Assembly (NCBI GenBank): GCA_951799425.1
Contig: OX637392.1
Coordinates: 56,535,593 to 56,599,592 of the forward strand
Reading direction: 5' to 3'
Length of the DNA: 64,000 nucleotides
Source of the DNA: Ilex aquifolium
Lineage: Eukaryota > Streptophyta > Magnoliopsida > Aquifoliales > Aquifoliaceae
Below, piece after piece: positions 46,635 to 58,294 of the stretch. The notes beneath the pieces were generated by a model. The model was given only the letters and a program-made list of their open reading frames with translations, was not told where the DNA came from and did no database searches. Each line of letters starts with the position of its first letter. Within the stretch, counting starts at the first letter, position 1. Position numbers and translations under genes: made by a program.

Positions 46635-46955
46635 TAGGTTTGTCGGGTGAGGTGGGTTCGTATCGAATTTTAATGAGTTCGTATCAAAAAACTCTTTACT
46701 TATACTCTATTCGATTATTAATTCGTGTCTAATGAATCATATCATATCGGGTTTGTGTCGCGTATAAATCGTGTATAACCGGTATATAAGCGATTGTGTC
46801 GTGTATGTCTTTTGATCGGTTTTACTCATGTACGATTCGTTTATTAATCGTGTCGTGTCGGGTCCACTCATTTATAAAATAGATGACTTAAAAAATATAC
46901 AAATTCTCTAATTTCGTATCGTGTTAACGAGTTATATCGTATTTTGACACCCATA
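46635..46955. mobile_element. Degenerate hAT-type MITE
   Basis: Ends TAGGTTTGTCGGG and TTTTGACACCCATA with an interior of GTATCG/CGTGTCG words. The flanks share a longer imperfect direct repeat (CTAAGTACTATCCCTAATA and CTAAATACTATCTCTAATA) instead of a clean 8-mer. Confidence 0.5.
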
Positions 46956-47284
46956 ACTAAATACTATCTCTAATACATCATCCCTACGTGTACCATTTTT
47001 TTTTTTTTCACATCAAAGTTGTTGGTCTGAACACCTCATTCTGTAAGCAGTTTGAATTCTCTTATTATTATGGGTTAAACAATGATAGAGCAGTCAATGC
47101 CCTCAATTTAGTATGTAAGCAATGATTAATTATCAATTTACATTCATGCTGTGTGGCCTATTAAATCCTAAATTTTAACGGCAAAATCTTCCAGTTGTCT
47201 CCTTCTCAGGTGGTGAATCTTCCAGTAGGTTTTGTTTGTTTGTTTAAAAGGTTTCCTTCTCTGTTCTTTTTTTTAGTTCAAGGA

Positions 47285-47545
47285 TGAGGGGTATTCGGGT
47301 CAGTTTATGCACACTTCAATTAATTCTCTATTCGATTCGGTTAAAGGCAGACAATTAACGTCGAGACTGAGATATTCTCGATTCTTGCATTGATCAATTC
47401 AAACCCACTACAATCGGATCAGTTTATGCGCACTTCGATTAATTCTCTCTTTGATTCAGTTAAAAACAAGCGATCGACATTGATACTGAGATAATTCTCG
47501 GTTTTTGCATTGATGAAGTCAAACCCACCACAAGCTCTGAACGTG
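47285..47545 (-). mobile_element. Two truncated SINE-like copies in tandem
   Basis: CAGTTTATGCACACTTCAAT and CAGTTTATGCGCACTTCGAT begin two consecutive copies of the 3' body of the SINE at 48018, about 120 bp apart. Confidence 0.55.
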
Positions 47546-48017
47546 TCAAAAAATTACTGGTCCATATGGCAAATTTAAATTAAGAAAACAGTTGTGGAAG
47601 TATATCAACCTTTGGGTTTTTAACTAATCTTCTGGTGACACGTTTTGAAATCGAGAATTAATACTGTCCGTCTGATCTGCATTGGAGATAAGCATTCAAC
47701 TATCCATCATGTTCCTAGATGCCCCCCACGTGTCCCCAATCTCTTTTACCTATTTTGTTGGAGAGTTCTCGATGTCCAACAATAGCCAGGTGTTCTTCTT
47801 CTCCTCCACAATAACCAACCCCTGAGAATACACCAACACACACACACACACACATATACTAATGAGAACGACTATAGTTTCGTGTTGAGTACCATATCCA
47901 AAGTTAGGAGACAATCAAGTCAAGTTACAACTTTATAAAATTATGTTTTTGAGATTTTATATCTCAAATGACCCAATTTTTGCGATATGTGGAGATCAAA
48001 TTCAAGTTTATTTTTTG

Positions 48018-48215
48018 GGTTAGGGGTCGGGTCAGTTTAGGCGCACCTCGATTAATTCTATTTTGGTTCGGTCAAAAATAGGTTATCCACGCTGAAACTA
48101 GTGTATTCATGAGAAATAAGTTTCTCATAGTCTGACCTCAATAGGTTGTAAAAATTCAAACTTAAGACATCTGAGTTTACAGCTCGTCTTTGTCTCTGTT
48201 ATCACTTGAACTACT
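48018..48215 (-). mobile_element. tRNA-derived SINE-like repeat, copy 2
   Basis: The minus strand reads an A-box-like AAGTGATAACAGAG, a B-box-like TAAGTTTGAATTTT, then CTCATGAATACACTAGTTTC and AGCGTGGATAACC, in the same order as the copy at 57613. Confidence 0.6.
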
Positions 48216-48294
48216 TCTTGAAGTTAAATTCAAGTTATTGACATGGTAAAGACTGTCTTATATTCACATAGAAATCTTGCCCTTTTTTTTTAAT

Positions 48295-48480
48295 ACAAGG
48301 TGTCCAAGTTTGCGTCGATTATTCCCTCGAGCTCAAAAATTGGCTATTGTGGCTTGAGCTGTGTTAGAACATGTCTCTAAAAAAACAAAAGTGGTTAGCC
48401 TTTAAGAAATGTCGGAAGAGATTGAACTTGAGACATCTAAATTACCAAAGAGGAGGCTCAACCAGTTACCCACTCCTAAC
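48295..48480 (-). repeat. Second SINE-like family, copy 1
   Basis: Aligns by eye to 62150-62335: a poly-T start, AAGAAATGTCGGAAGAGATTG, TTGAACTTGAGACATCT, then AAGAGGAGGCTCAACCAGTTA. The TTGAACTTGAGA block looks like a degenerate B box. Confidence 0.45.
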
Positions 48481-49534
48481 TATTGAAATCTTGCTTTTGA
48501 CAATACTTGAACTACTCAAACTTTGAGTGAAATTTTGGAATTCTGACCACCCGAGATAACTCGTAACGGTTATCCTCATCATGGTATTACAGTCTTCAGC
48601 ATAGAGTTAGGAGTTAGTATGCATGGACTGCATAGCAATAAACAATGTGCATGTGATTTGCTTATAATACTATGTACTACAAACACACAACATCCACAAA
48701 TCCTTAAACAATATGAATAGAGTTGCTTGTAATAGCAACATGACACACCCTCCACAACATGCTTTGGATCTCGTATCCAAAAATAGCCATAAACTATGTG
48801 AAAACCCTCTTAAAGATATGGCTTAGAGACAATAAATAAAACTCTCTCCCTCAATATTCAACGTTTGTTGGAGCAATCCAACAGCTCAGAATGGAAACTA
48901 ACAACATATTTATAGCTAATCTACCTAATATATATGTACGTCTGTTGGTCAACTCTATTTGGGTAACCATGCACAAGCAAACCCTAGATTTTTGACAAGT
49001 AATTATGCAATCAGGTCTAAGATTGATGCATTCCTTAAAAAAAAACTTTGATACAAGTCCTCATACTTGGTTGTTTTGATATAATATAGGATATGGATGT
49101 CTTTGTGACACCGAGCACGGGGACATTAGCCTAAGATTATGGTTATATTAATCTAAAACTATATAGTATATGGATATTTATATTTAAAGGTGTAGATTAT
49201 GGTTTCATTCCATGTAGGTGAGTTCTAGAATTATAGAAATGTTAATACTAATTAAGGGTGAGAAAGGTATGGAAACAACTGAGCTGGTAGAGGAGGGTGT
49301 AGAGGTGGTAAAAATAATGATGAATTTGAAATGGAAAAGAACATAGAACATATCATAGTAGTAGTAGATGAATAAACAATTATTTGACCAAACACCCTTT
49401 ATCTGATAGATAAAAGGTGGATGATAGTGAGACACTTTTACACATGATTTTCAATGTCTTTGAATTAGCCTTCACATGAACTCACTTGTACCTGTCTCAG
49501 TCTGTTTACTAGTCATTTAATCAGCTTCATTATT

Positions 49535-49536
<2 letters not shown>

Positions 49537-49591
<55 letters not shown>
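49537..49591. repeat. (GA)n followed by a 32-base poly-G tract
   Basis: GA dinucleotides run to 49560 and G is unbroken from 49560 to 49591. Such a long G tract is rare and may reflect sequencing or assembly error. Confidence 0.9.
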
Positions 49592-49592
<1 letters not shown>

Positions 49593-50122
49593 CAGGGTAG
49601 GCCGTACATGTGTTTTGATATATTTCGATAAGGGCGCGTTGGAGTTTTGAACATCACTTAATATTTACTAAGTGATACAATTATATACAACGTCGTTCCG
49701 TATGACTCTCTCTCTCTCTTTCTCTCTCTAGAGAGTCGTTCAAAGGGTTTGCCATACTAACGCTAAATTTCTCGATCCGTCCCCATAACTCCATGTGAAA
49801 TGATGAAGATGCTTGTACGAAGACAGGCTCCCCGTCAAAGAAGCAATTAAAACTTCTAAGAAATTGCAGGTTTGAAGGTCTCATGACACATGCTGTCGTG
49901 CAAACAAAATTTACCACAAAGAATGATTAATTAACAATAATTAAACACTTGATCATAGCCAAAAAGTCTGATATAATTAACTTAATTAATCGCAGAGACT
50001 CTCACATCAAATTGTACGGCTAAAGAGGTATAGAAAGCAGGCCTCAGTGTCACATGTTGAGACGTGTATACTCTTTCATAGGCCAGTGCTTTCCCTTGAC
50101 TTGTCCTCGTAATAGGGAGTTA

Positions 50123-50358
50123 TGATCCATTTGGTACGATGGAAGATGGAAAGACGGAAGGAAAAAAAAGTGAAAGAAATAAGCTTTCCATCTATGAAAG
50201 AAAGAAAATTATTGTGGCCGGAGGGAAAAGCCCTCCCTCCAATTTTCCTTTCCATTATTCTTTCCTTTAATACCAAACAATGGAAAGTTTTTCCATCCAC
50301 CCCATTTCCCTTCCTCCATTTTCCATCCACCCCATTTTCCTTCAAACCAAACATATTG
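50123..50358. mobile_element. Tourist-like (PIF/Harbinger) MITE, 236 bp
   Basis: TTA is repeated on both sides (50120-50122, 50359-50361). Ends TGATCCATTTGGT and ACCAAACATATTG are imperfect inverted repeats, and the interior is GGAAAG/CTTTCC-rich, like the larger element at 56896. Confidence 0.6.
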
Positions 50359-51707
50359 TTAACCTTTTACATGATGCCACGTCCAGGGAGATATACATAT
50401 ATACATATACATATATATGTGTGTGTGTGTGTGTGTTTTGAATGTGGTAGAGTTGTGGGTTGAAGAATGTGAAAATGCCCTCTTTTGTTACTTTACCTGT
50501 GGTGTCCTCTGGGATTCCTCAGGAAACAATTTAGGTGGGTTTAACAGAATAACATGGCTACTATAGCATATATGGTTTAACATAGTAGGAAGTTTGGCAT
50601 TCTTCGAGTATTTTCCTAATGATTATAATACTTGTACGTGTTTAATCTAAAGACTGAATCGTACGTGAAGAACATGTCCAAGCGTGCAAACATGATATAA
50701 TACATCGTTCTATTAGATCGAAACTTAGAATTAGTTATTAAATCGAGTGTTTTAAGAGACCCGAATACCGCCATGCATGAATAGGAGTAATTTCATTCTC
50801 ATAATCGTCATTGCTTCTTCCTAAGAAACTCTCACAAAACCTTATCTTGATATTTAGTGAACCCTTGTGCTTTCAATACCCACATGTATAATAAATGCTG
50901 CTCCAATATTTCGGCAAACACCGAGCTCTATTATTGTTGGGTGAATTAAATGCTCATCTTCAAGTCCACACAGGCCTTTATTATACTACTATGAGATAGG
51001 ACCACACACATTAAGGTCACTTTTGTGTGACTGTGTATACTTGCGTGGATGCCCTACAATGTTTCATGCCCGAGATATATTGCCACGTGTACTCGGGGTG
51101 AAAAAATTCCAACCCGACTAAAATAATCTATACTTGAGAGCAGTGATTTTTAATACGTATAATTAGGCTCGGGCAACATTTCAGTCTCAAGTTTTTCTTA
51201 TCCAACTCAACGCAATTACTAATTGAAAATTTCAGTTTCAATATGACTTTTAGCCCGATTTGTGTTATAATATAATCGAATTCAAGTTCAACTTGAATTC
51301 CAACTAAGAATCACTAGTAGGCTTGAGAATCAAATTAAAAATGAACTTAAATTCCAGCTCGAGCTTTTTAACTCAAAGCTAACTCGAGTTGAAAAAGGTA
51401 AACATGAATAACACTTGAAATTGGAAGAATCAAGTTGACCATTTTCAAGTTTGAGCTAACTCAAAAATCGAGTATTTTATAATTTAGATTGAACCCGAAT
51501 TAACTATAATTTCAAGTTAATGCACAATGATCTCAGTTGGCTTGCAGAATTGTGGCTCATGAGGCTTTTCAACAATATTTTGGGTTATTACGCTTTTGCC
51601 TCTTCATGGCTAAGCTCAAGTCGGCTTATCACATGGAGCCATGCATGAAAGGTTAGAGATCGTGAAGTTGTTTAACACAAAGTTCTTGGGGGAAAGTCAA
51701 TGATCAA

Positions 51708-51726
51708 GGGGGGGGGGGGGGGGGGG
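51708..51726. repeat. 19-base poly-G tract
   Basis: Uninterrupted G19. A companion C14 lies at 52253-52266, and a G20 at 56490-56509. Confidence 0.9.
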
Positions 51727-51888
51727 TACGTGGCATTTTAAAGTTGAAGACAGCTAATGTGCATATAGAAAGCAAGGAGAGTCACCACCCGGAAAATGAT
51801 ATATGTGATGTGTGATATGATACAGAGAGACAAAACTAGGGTCTGATAAAGAGAAGTGGACTAATTAATGTGTCATTTGTCTTTTGAT

Positions 51889-51892
<4 letters not shown>

Positions 51893-51927
<35 letters not shown>
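51893..51927. repeat. (GA)n microsatellite
   Basis: About 17 GA units in otherwise AT-rich DNA, 1 kb upstream of the MYB gene. Confidence 0.9.
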
Positions 51928-51932
<5 letters not shown>

Positions 51933-52746
51933 GTACATTGAAAGGAAAAGCATACGATAACAGTAGTATCTTTGGCAAGGAGGAGAAGAAAAACTACACA
52001 AAAACAAAACTTAATGTGTCAATTTTCTTAATGATGATTGTATTTACCATAAAGCAGAGACTTTTTTGAGTTTCAGTTTTAGTGGATTGCCTACAATTAC
52101 TTGTAACATTGAATCAATGAAAATCTACCTTTCAAAAATTCGAATTATAATCTGATTAATATGTTATAACTATTCAATATATAAATGAGTAAACATGAAT
52201 TCGTATATAACAATTACAAATTGATACTCATGTATTGTAAACTAAACCCGTTCCCCCCCCCCCCCCTAAAAGCAAGTGAAGTTGGTGAGTCGTATGATGG
52301 ACAACTATCTCCTACAGTTTGGAGAGAACTCGGTTTTTAGTCAGTACACTCTTAGGTAGTTCCTTTGTAAATGATGAATAAAAGACAGGTAAAATTGATT
52401 GTATATTCACATCTCTTTTTTAATACATTATAACTATTGAATTGACAGTTGATTTTCTTAATTGCTAAAACTCATAGTTAATCCAAATATCGGTAAGAAT
52501 TAAATACTAAAATTAGGTCTCAATACCATTGCTGACTGTAAGAATAATGTTATAATACACAAGGTTCAATAATATTATTAAATCTTAAATAAAATTTTAA
52601 ATTATATGGCTGTCTATACCTGTGGTGATTAGCACTACTCATTTCTCCAAAACAGAGGGGACACGTCGCCCCTTGTGATAAACAGAGGCGGCACCGAATC
52701 CCTTTGACTACTCTTTTCTTCTTCTTCTTTTACGCTTCTTATCAAC

Positions 52747-52757
52747 TATATATATAT
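52747..52757 (+). promoter_or_regulatory. TATA box of the MYB gene
   Basis: TATATATATAT about 170 bp before the ATG. The predicted leader of about 140 nt contains a (CT)n tract at 52812-52838. Confidence 0.6.
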
Positions 52758-52927
52758 GCACAAGTACTCTACATACGGACCTACATCTTCTGTCTTCACT
52801 TCTGTTCCACATCTCTCTCTCTCTCTCTCTCTCTCTCTAACACACACACCCACCCACAAAGTTCAATCTGCACTTAGTACAGTTAACCCCAAAAGAAGGA
52901 TCGTAATAGGAATAGTTGCAGGACAAG

Positions 52928-54450
52928 ATGGTAAGAGCACCTTGTTGTGACAAAAATGGCCTGAAAAAAGGGCCCTGGACCCCAGAAGAGGATCAGAAGC
53001 TGCTTGATTACATTCAGAAAAATGGGTATGGAAATTGGAGGACACTTCCCAAGAATGCTGGTACTCTCTCTCTCTCTCTCCCCTAAACCATTTTGGTCTC
53101 TATAGTTATTTTAGCAGGTTGAGTTGCTACTGTTTTTATGGGTTTGCTGTGCTGATGAGCATTTTGTTATCATAAATTAATGTATGTATAGGGCTCCAAA
53201 GGTGTGGAAAGAGTTGCCGTCTTCGTTGGACTAACTATCTCAGGCCCGACATCAAGAGAGGTAGATTTTCTTTTGAAGAGGAGGAGACAATCATTCAACT
53301 TCACAGCATATTGGGGAACAAGTAAGCTCTTCTTTTCCTTCGAATAAACTATTTTACGACCAAGTTTCAAGTCACAAAAACAGTATCGGTAACAAAAATT
53401 ACCTACGGTTTAGTGGTTTACACCCCTACACAATAGTGTCGTCCACTGGATTGTCTTTTTTTTTTTTTTTTTAATGTGCAATTCGAGAGAAGTTCTAAAA
53501 CAACTTCTTAACCTCGACTTTGAATTGAGTTCAAAAGGGCTTTTGTGATGTTCAAAAGTTTGATTTTGTTGTGTTCTCTTTTTGTGTGTTTGTTTGACCA
53601 TAGGTGGTCTGCCATTGCTGCTCGCTTGCCAGGAAGAACCGACAATGAAATCAAGAACTATTGGAACACCCACATTAGGAAAAGGCTTCTGAGAATGGGA
53701 ATTGATCCTGTGACTCACAGTCCTCGCCTTGATCTCCTTGATCTTTCCTCCATTTTAAACACATCTCTCTACAATTCATCTCAAATGAACATTTCAAGGT
53801 TGTTGGGTGTCCAATTACAACCCCAACTTAACCCAGAACTGCTAAGACTAGCCTCCTCTCTCTTCTCATCCCACCCCGAAAATTCAAACCTTTTTCCACA
53901 AAATGTTCAACAAAATCAGATCTGTAACCCTGATCTAGTCCAAAGCCAATTGCCACCATTAGTCCAACATGGTCATCTTCAAAACTCGGACCAAGAAATT
54001 CTACCTTGTTCAGCGTCGAACACAGCTTATGTTTCATACTCTGATGAAACCCAATTCATGCAACCCAATGTAGAGCAATTCTCTTCAAGTTTTACCAACT
54101 TTAATCCCCAAAGTTACCAACTAAATGAGTGGGAAAGCAATGGAATTTCATCTCTTGTGACAGAAAATGAAGATTATGGAGCTGTACAACAAGACTACAG
54201 TTTCTACACCTCTGATCAATCCACTGTTGATTATCTTCCATCTGAGAACTCGACTTTTCAATCCAACAACAGCAACAATTTCAGCTTCCAATCTGTTTTG
54301 TCTACTCCTTCATCAAGTCCGGCGCCACTGAATTCGAACTCGACGTGTATCAACAGTTGCAGCAATAATGAAGATGAGAGAGAAAGCTATGGCAGCAACA
54401 TGATGAAGTTTGAAATTCCAAGTGTCTTTGATGTTAATGAATTCTTGTAA
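52928..54450 (+). CDS. R2R3-MYB transcription factor, subgroup-11-like, 3 exons, 369 aa
   Basis: Nuclear DNA-binding regulator. Exons 52928-53060, 53192-53321 and 53604-54450, with both introns at the positions conserved in R2R3-MYB genes. R2 occupies about residues 14-64 with Trp 17, 37 and 57; R3 about 67-115 with Phe70 in place of the first Trp and Trp 89 and 108. The segment [20 protein letters not shown] and, after R3, [20 protein letters not shown] with DLSSIL are typical of subgroup 11 (MYB41/49/74/102). The bHLH-interaction motif is not present in R3. The long C-terminus is Ser/Asn/Gln-rich, plausibly an activation region. Known members respond to osmotic stress, wounding and ABA and some regulate cuticle or suberin. 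The coding sequence is intact. Which paralogue it matches cannot be fixed by eye. Confidence 0.94.
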
Positions 54451-55734
54451 ATTAACAAAAACCCAACTGATCAGAGAGGTTTTTAAATCCTCCTACCCTT
54501 ATTTTCTTCTCTCTCTGTTGTTTCTTGTACTGTTGTTAAGATTTTGTTTCCAATTCCTAAGGTTTACTACATAAGAACAAAGAACCACCCCTTTGTTATT
54601 TTCTCTTGATTAAAATTCATTCTCTAAATTAGTGAAAATGGACTAAGAAGTATTCAATTTCAGCGTCGCATCATTTGAATTTTTTGTAATCGATATAAAA
54701 TTATACATATTGAAATCATTTGACACCAAATGAATACACAAAACAATAAAACATATAAAAAAATTGCATGGAGATTAGTCATGTTCGTACTGAGCTCATT
54801 TTGTATGATTGATCATCTATTATCAACAACTCATCAAAGTTTTAAATTTGCTATACATGTTGGTGGCAAGGTCATTACTAAATAATAATATGTCTCATGT
54901 CTTACAAAAAAGGACACATTTTTCCTTAATTTACTATAATGGGTAATTTTAAAAACTATTTTTAGAAAGATAAAATCAAAGTTATAAAAATAAGAAGAAG
55001 AAAGAAGACACAGTATGAGAAAGTCATCCAAAACTGTTTCATGGATCCCAACCGTTATTTTCCGGTGACCTCGCCGCCGACAGAGACCGGTGGTGGGTGA
55101 GTTCGACACGTGTACCTGCCATCTGTAAGGTGACTATCATTTTCACGTACTAATAAAGTAACATTTTTGCATGGGACAATAACTATGAAAAAGAGAGGGG
55201 GGGGGGCATAAAATTGCTCTAAATGTAATGGAAGGTTTGACTATGAAAGACACGTGTCGATGTTACAAAAGAATGATACGGCGTTGGGGACCACTTGGGA
55301 AAAGGGATTTTCCTCATGGCGTGGCTCTTGTGCTATTTTTTGTCCTTTTCGTTCTTATCTGCGATTATTTCACAGGGTCAAACCCATATATCTAATGGGT
55401 GACGTCATCATTGAGGACACGTGGACTCAATAATACACAAGTGGGTCTCTACCTAGGGGTAAAATGTGCTCTTATCCGCTTTTAAAAGAGGAAAATACAA
55501 CATAACTTAAATAAAATTAAAAAAATATCACAAAACAATAAAAATAATCTAAATGCATATCATCTTTTGGATGAATGTTTGATGAGCGTGCCTAATTAAA
55601 AAAGTTGATGAGATCCACTAATCCAAAGAATAATATACACTTGAGTTATAATTTTTTGAGTTTCGAGGGAAGTTCTTCAAGAATTTAGATAAACAAATTG
55701 AATTGAAACTCTGAGATAAGCATTTTCTTGCTCT

Positions 55735-56100
55735 TAATGTGCTTGAAAGAGACTTTGCTCACTAGCAAATAGGTGCAAAAACGAGTTTTCTTGTCAGATA
55801 GCTCGGGATATGTCTATGTCGATGTAGCCCTCACGTAAAAGGGAGAGCTTTGAGTTCGTTCTTTCATTCCCACTAAAATAGAAAAGAAAAAACTGATCAC
55901 TAACTAGGAATCCTTCCGAGTGAGGTGTCCTCTCAAGCGGCGAGGCCTGTCCTTTTAAGTGACGAGACCTCAAAGACCTACTTTCACTCGGGATAACACT
56001 TTCCATCCAGTTTCTAAAGCGCGACATGCTAAAGAAACTCGAGTGAAAGCGTACTGATTACTCGTTAAAGAACGGTTGCTAGATTGTGTATTAGGGGAAT
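55735..56100. other. Possible organelle (mitochondrial) DNA insertion
   Basis: Composition and phrasing (GTGAGGTGTCCTCTCAAGCG, TTTCACTCGGGAT) differ from the AT-rich flanks and resemble plant mitochondrial DNA. A 77-residue minus-strand ORF in it matches no family I know. Inference only. Confidence 0.25.
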
Positions 56101-56895
56101 CGCACTTTATACATTGAAAATTTTAATATTTTTTTATTTTATATCTTTAAATATTAAAATTTTCACATTGTACGTTTAATGTAATATAAAATGTTGTAAT
56201 GTGACGTTTTTATTAGCTCTCGTTTCTTATCCATTAAAAATTACTCTATTAACGTTGATAGAATGAATAACGAAAAATTAACCCTTTAATTTAGCACTGA
56301 TTTTCAACATGGTACTCTTGGTTAGTTCCCCTAAGTTTTGAGATTATATGCCTAGATTCTATGTATTATAAATTATTGCTAGGTCTATATATTAGTCAAC
56401 ATAGCACTTCGATAAACCAAACGAATAATTGAGTGGTTCCCACTACTAACTTAAAAAATTTGAATCACATTTATCATTAATCAATGGGTGGGGGGGGGGG
56501 GGGGGGGGGTCACCTCAACAATCACGAAAGCTGCATAGTTTCCATTGACAAAAAAGAGAGAGAGAGAGAGAGAGTGTGTGTTTCTTTTCATCCTCCCTCC
56601 AACAACAAACAATAGCCAAAATCGACGACGAAGTATGTGAGTCACTAGAAACAAAAGAAACATAGACATGTCGACGGTACCCCATTAATGTTGTCATAAA
56701 ATGATTCACAAAAATAATAAAAATACATATTAAAATAGTCAAATTTAGAGGTATGGTATCCAAAAAAAATTGATAAACTTATCATTATTAGATCTCATTT
56801 ACTATCGAATAATATCATGTGAACCACACAAAATTTTATATAAAATATATACACTCAATAGGCACAAGTCGTAACTTTATTGATAGCAATCCTAA

Positions 56896-57609
56896 TGCTC
56901 TGTTTGGTAGGAAGGATGGAAAGTAGGAAGGATACACTTTCTATCCTTCAAGGAAGGAAAGTAGAATGGATACACTTTCCTTCCTTCGTGTTTGGTTGGA
57001 TGGATGGAAAATAAAAATGACTAATTTTTTTTTTTTTTTTTTTGTGCTGGATAAGATTAGGGGTGACAATCGAGTCATATCGTGGCAGATTCGTGTTGAG
57101 TCATTACGGATTTATGTCGAACATTACTAAAATCTACCTCAACTCATTTAATTAATTTTGTCGTGATAAGTTACGAGTTGGACTGTTTATTATTTTTATT
57201 TTTTATTTTTTATTTTTTTTATTGTTTATTTTTTTTATTTTTTTTATTTTTTTATTTTTTTTTATTTTTTTTTATTTTTTATTTTTTTTTTTAAATTTTT
57301 TAAAAAATATATATATAAATACATATTTTATCATTGTATTTTTATATGAAATTAATGTATATATATGTATATATTAAAAGATATATAGGCAAATAAGATA
57401 CATCTCAACACAAATAATTAATTTTCCATCCACTTTCCTTCCGATTTTGGAGGGATTGATTTTGGTGAGTTGGAAGGAAAGTTAATCCATCCACTTTTCC
57501 ATCCTTCCTACTTTCCTTCCTTACCAAACATGATGTTTTATTTATCCATCCCACTTTCCATCCTTCCAACTTTCCATTCTTCCACTTTTCCATCGTACCA
57601 AACGGAGCA
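56896..57609. mobile_element. Tourist-like (PIF/Harbinger) MITE, 714 bp, with nested insertion
   Basis: Ends TGCTCTGTTTGGTA and TACCAAACGGAGCA are inverted repeats with one mismatch. TAA is duplicated at 56893-56895 and 57610-57612, as expected for PIF/Harbinger. Both arms are GGAAGGAAAG/CTTTCCTTCC-rich. In the middle, from about 57059, a hAT-type start (TAGGGGTGACAATCGAG) and an A/T-rich tract have been inserted; the other hAT end is missing. Confidence 0.8.
57184..57296. repeat. T/A low-complexity tract
   Basis: Runs of T5-T9 separated by single A, within the MITE at 56896. Confidence 0.9.
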
Positions 57610-57612
57610 TAA

Positions 57613-57790
57613 GAATAACTCAAGTGGTAACATGAATGAGTTGTAAACTCTGACGTTCTGAGTTCAAATCTCGAGTTATCTTTCATGAATATCCTAGTTT
57701 CGGCGTGGATGACTTGTCTTTGACCAACCTGAAGAGAAAATTAATCGAGATGAACGTAAGTTAATCCGAACATCCGCTACTGCTAAACAA
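57613..57790 (+). mobile_element. tRNA-derived SINE-like repeat, copy 3
   Basis: A-box-like CTCAAGTGGTAACATGA, B-box-like GAGTTCAAATCTCGAG, then TCATGAATATCCTAGTTTCG and GCGTGGATGACTTG. It starts at the right end of the MITE at 56896. Confidence 0.65.
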
Positions 57791-58294
57791 AAAAAATAAT
57801 AACTTGATTGACGGTAACACCCAGACTAGACGTAAGAGATTAGGAATACAAAAATTTTGGATGACATTTATTAGTGTCCAATGGCGGTAACTTGATCAGT
57901 CACGAAAGCTGCATAGTTTCCATTGACAACTAAGAAAAAAACAAACGATTGAGAAAATCGACAACCAAGAATATTGTGGTAGAAACTTACTACAAATGAT
58001 TGAGTTGTATCAATTATTGCATGGTGTGGCCCACAAAAATTTAAAAATATTTGAACTAAAGTTTAATGATAATAATCAATAAATTATATATTTTTTTTAA
58101 AAAAAGAAAAATACAAACTTTACTTGACAAACATGAATACATGATCTAGAACTAGTAGAATTTTCACATTTCAATGACGCAAAAAAAAAAAAAAAAAACT
58201 AATATATTCAACATATGAAGCCATCATAGCAAACTCGTAATCATTTGATCATTGATGAAAAAGTTCTCTTGATGTCATCATGAAATAAATTTTG

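Larger units (their letters stand above)
46956..52746. other. Intergenic region between the gag-only element and the MYB gene
   Basis: Contains SINE-like repeats (47285-48480), a Tourist-like MITE (50123-50358), a poor hAT-like relic near 51090-51500 (GAACCCGAATTAACT), microsatellites and three long G/C homopolymers. No gene seen. Confidence 0.45.
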
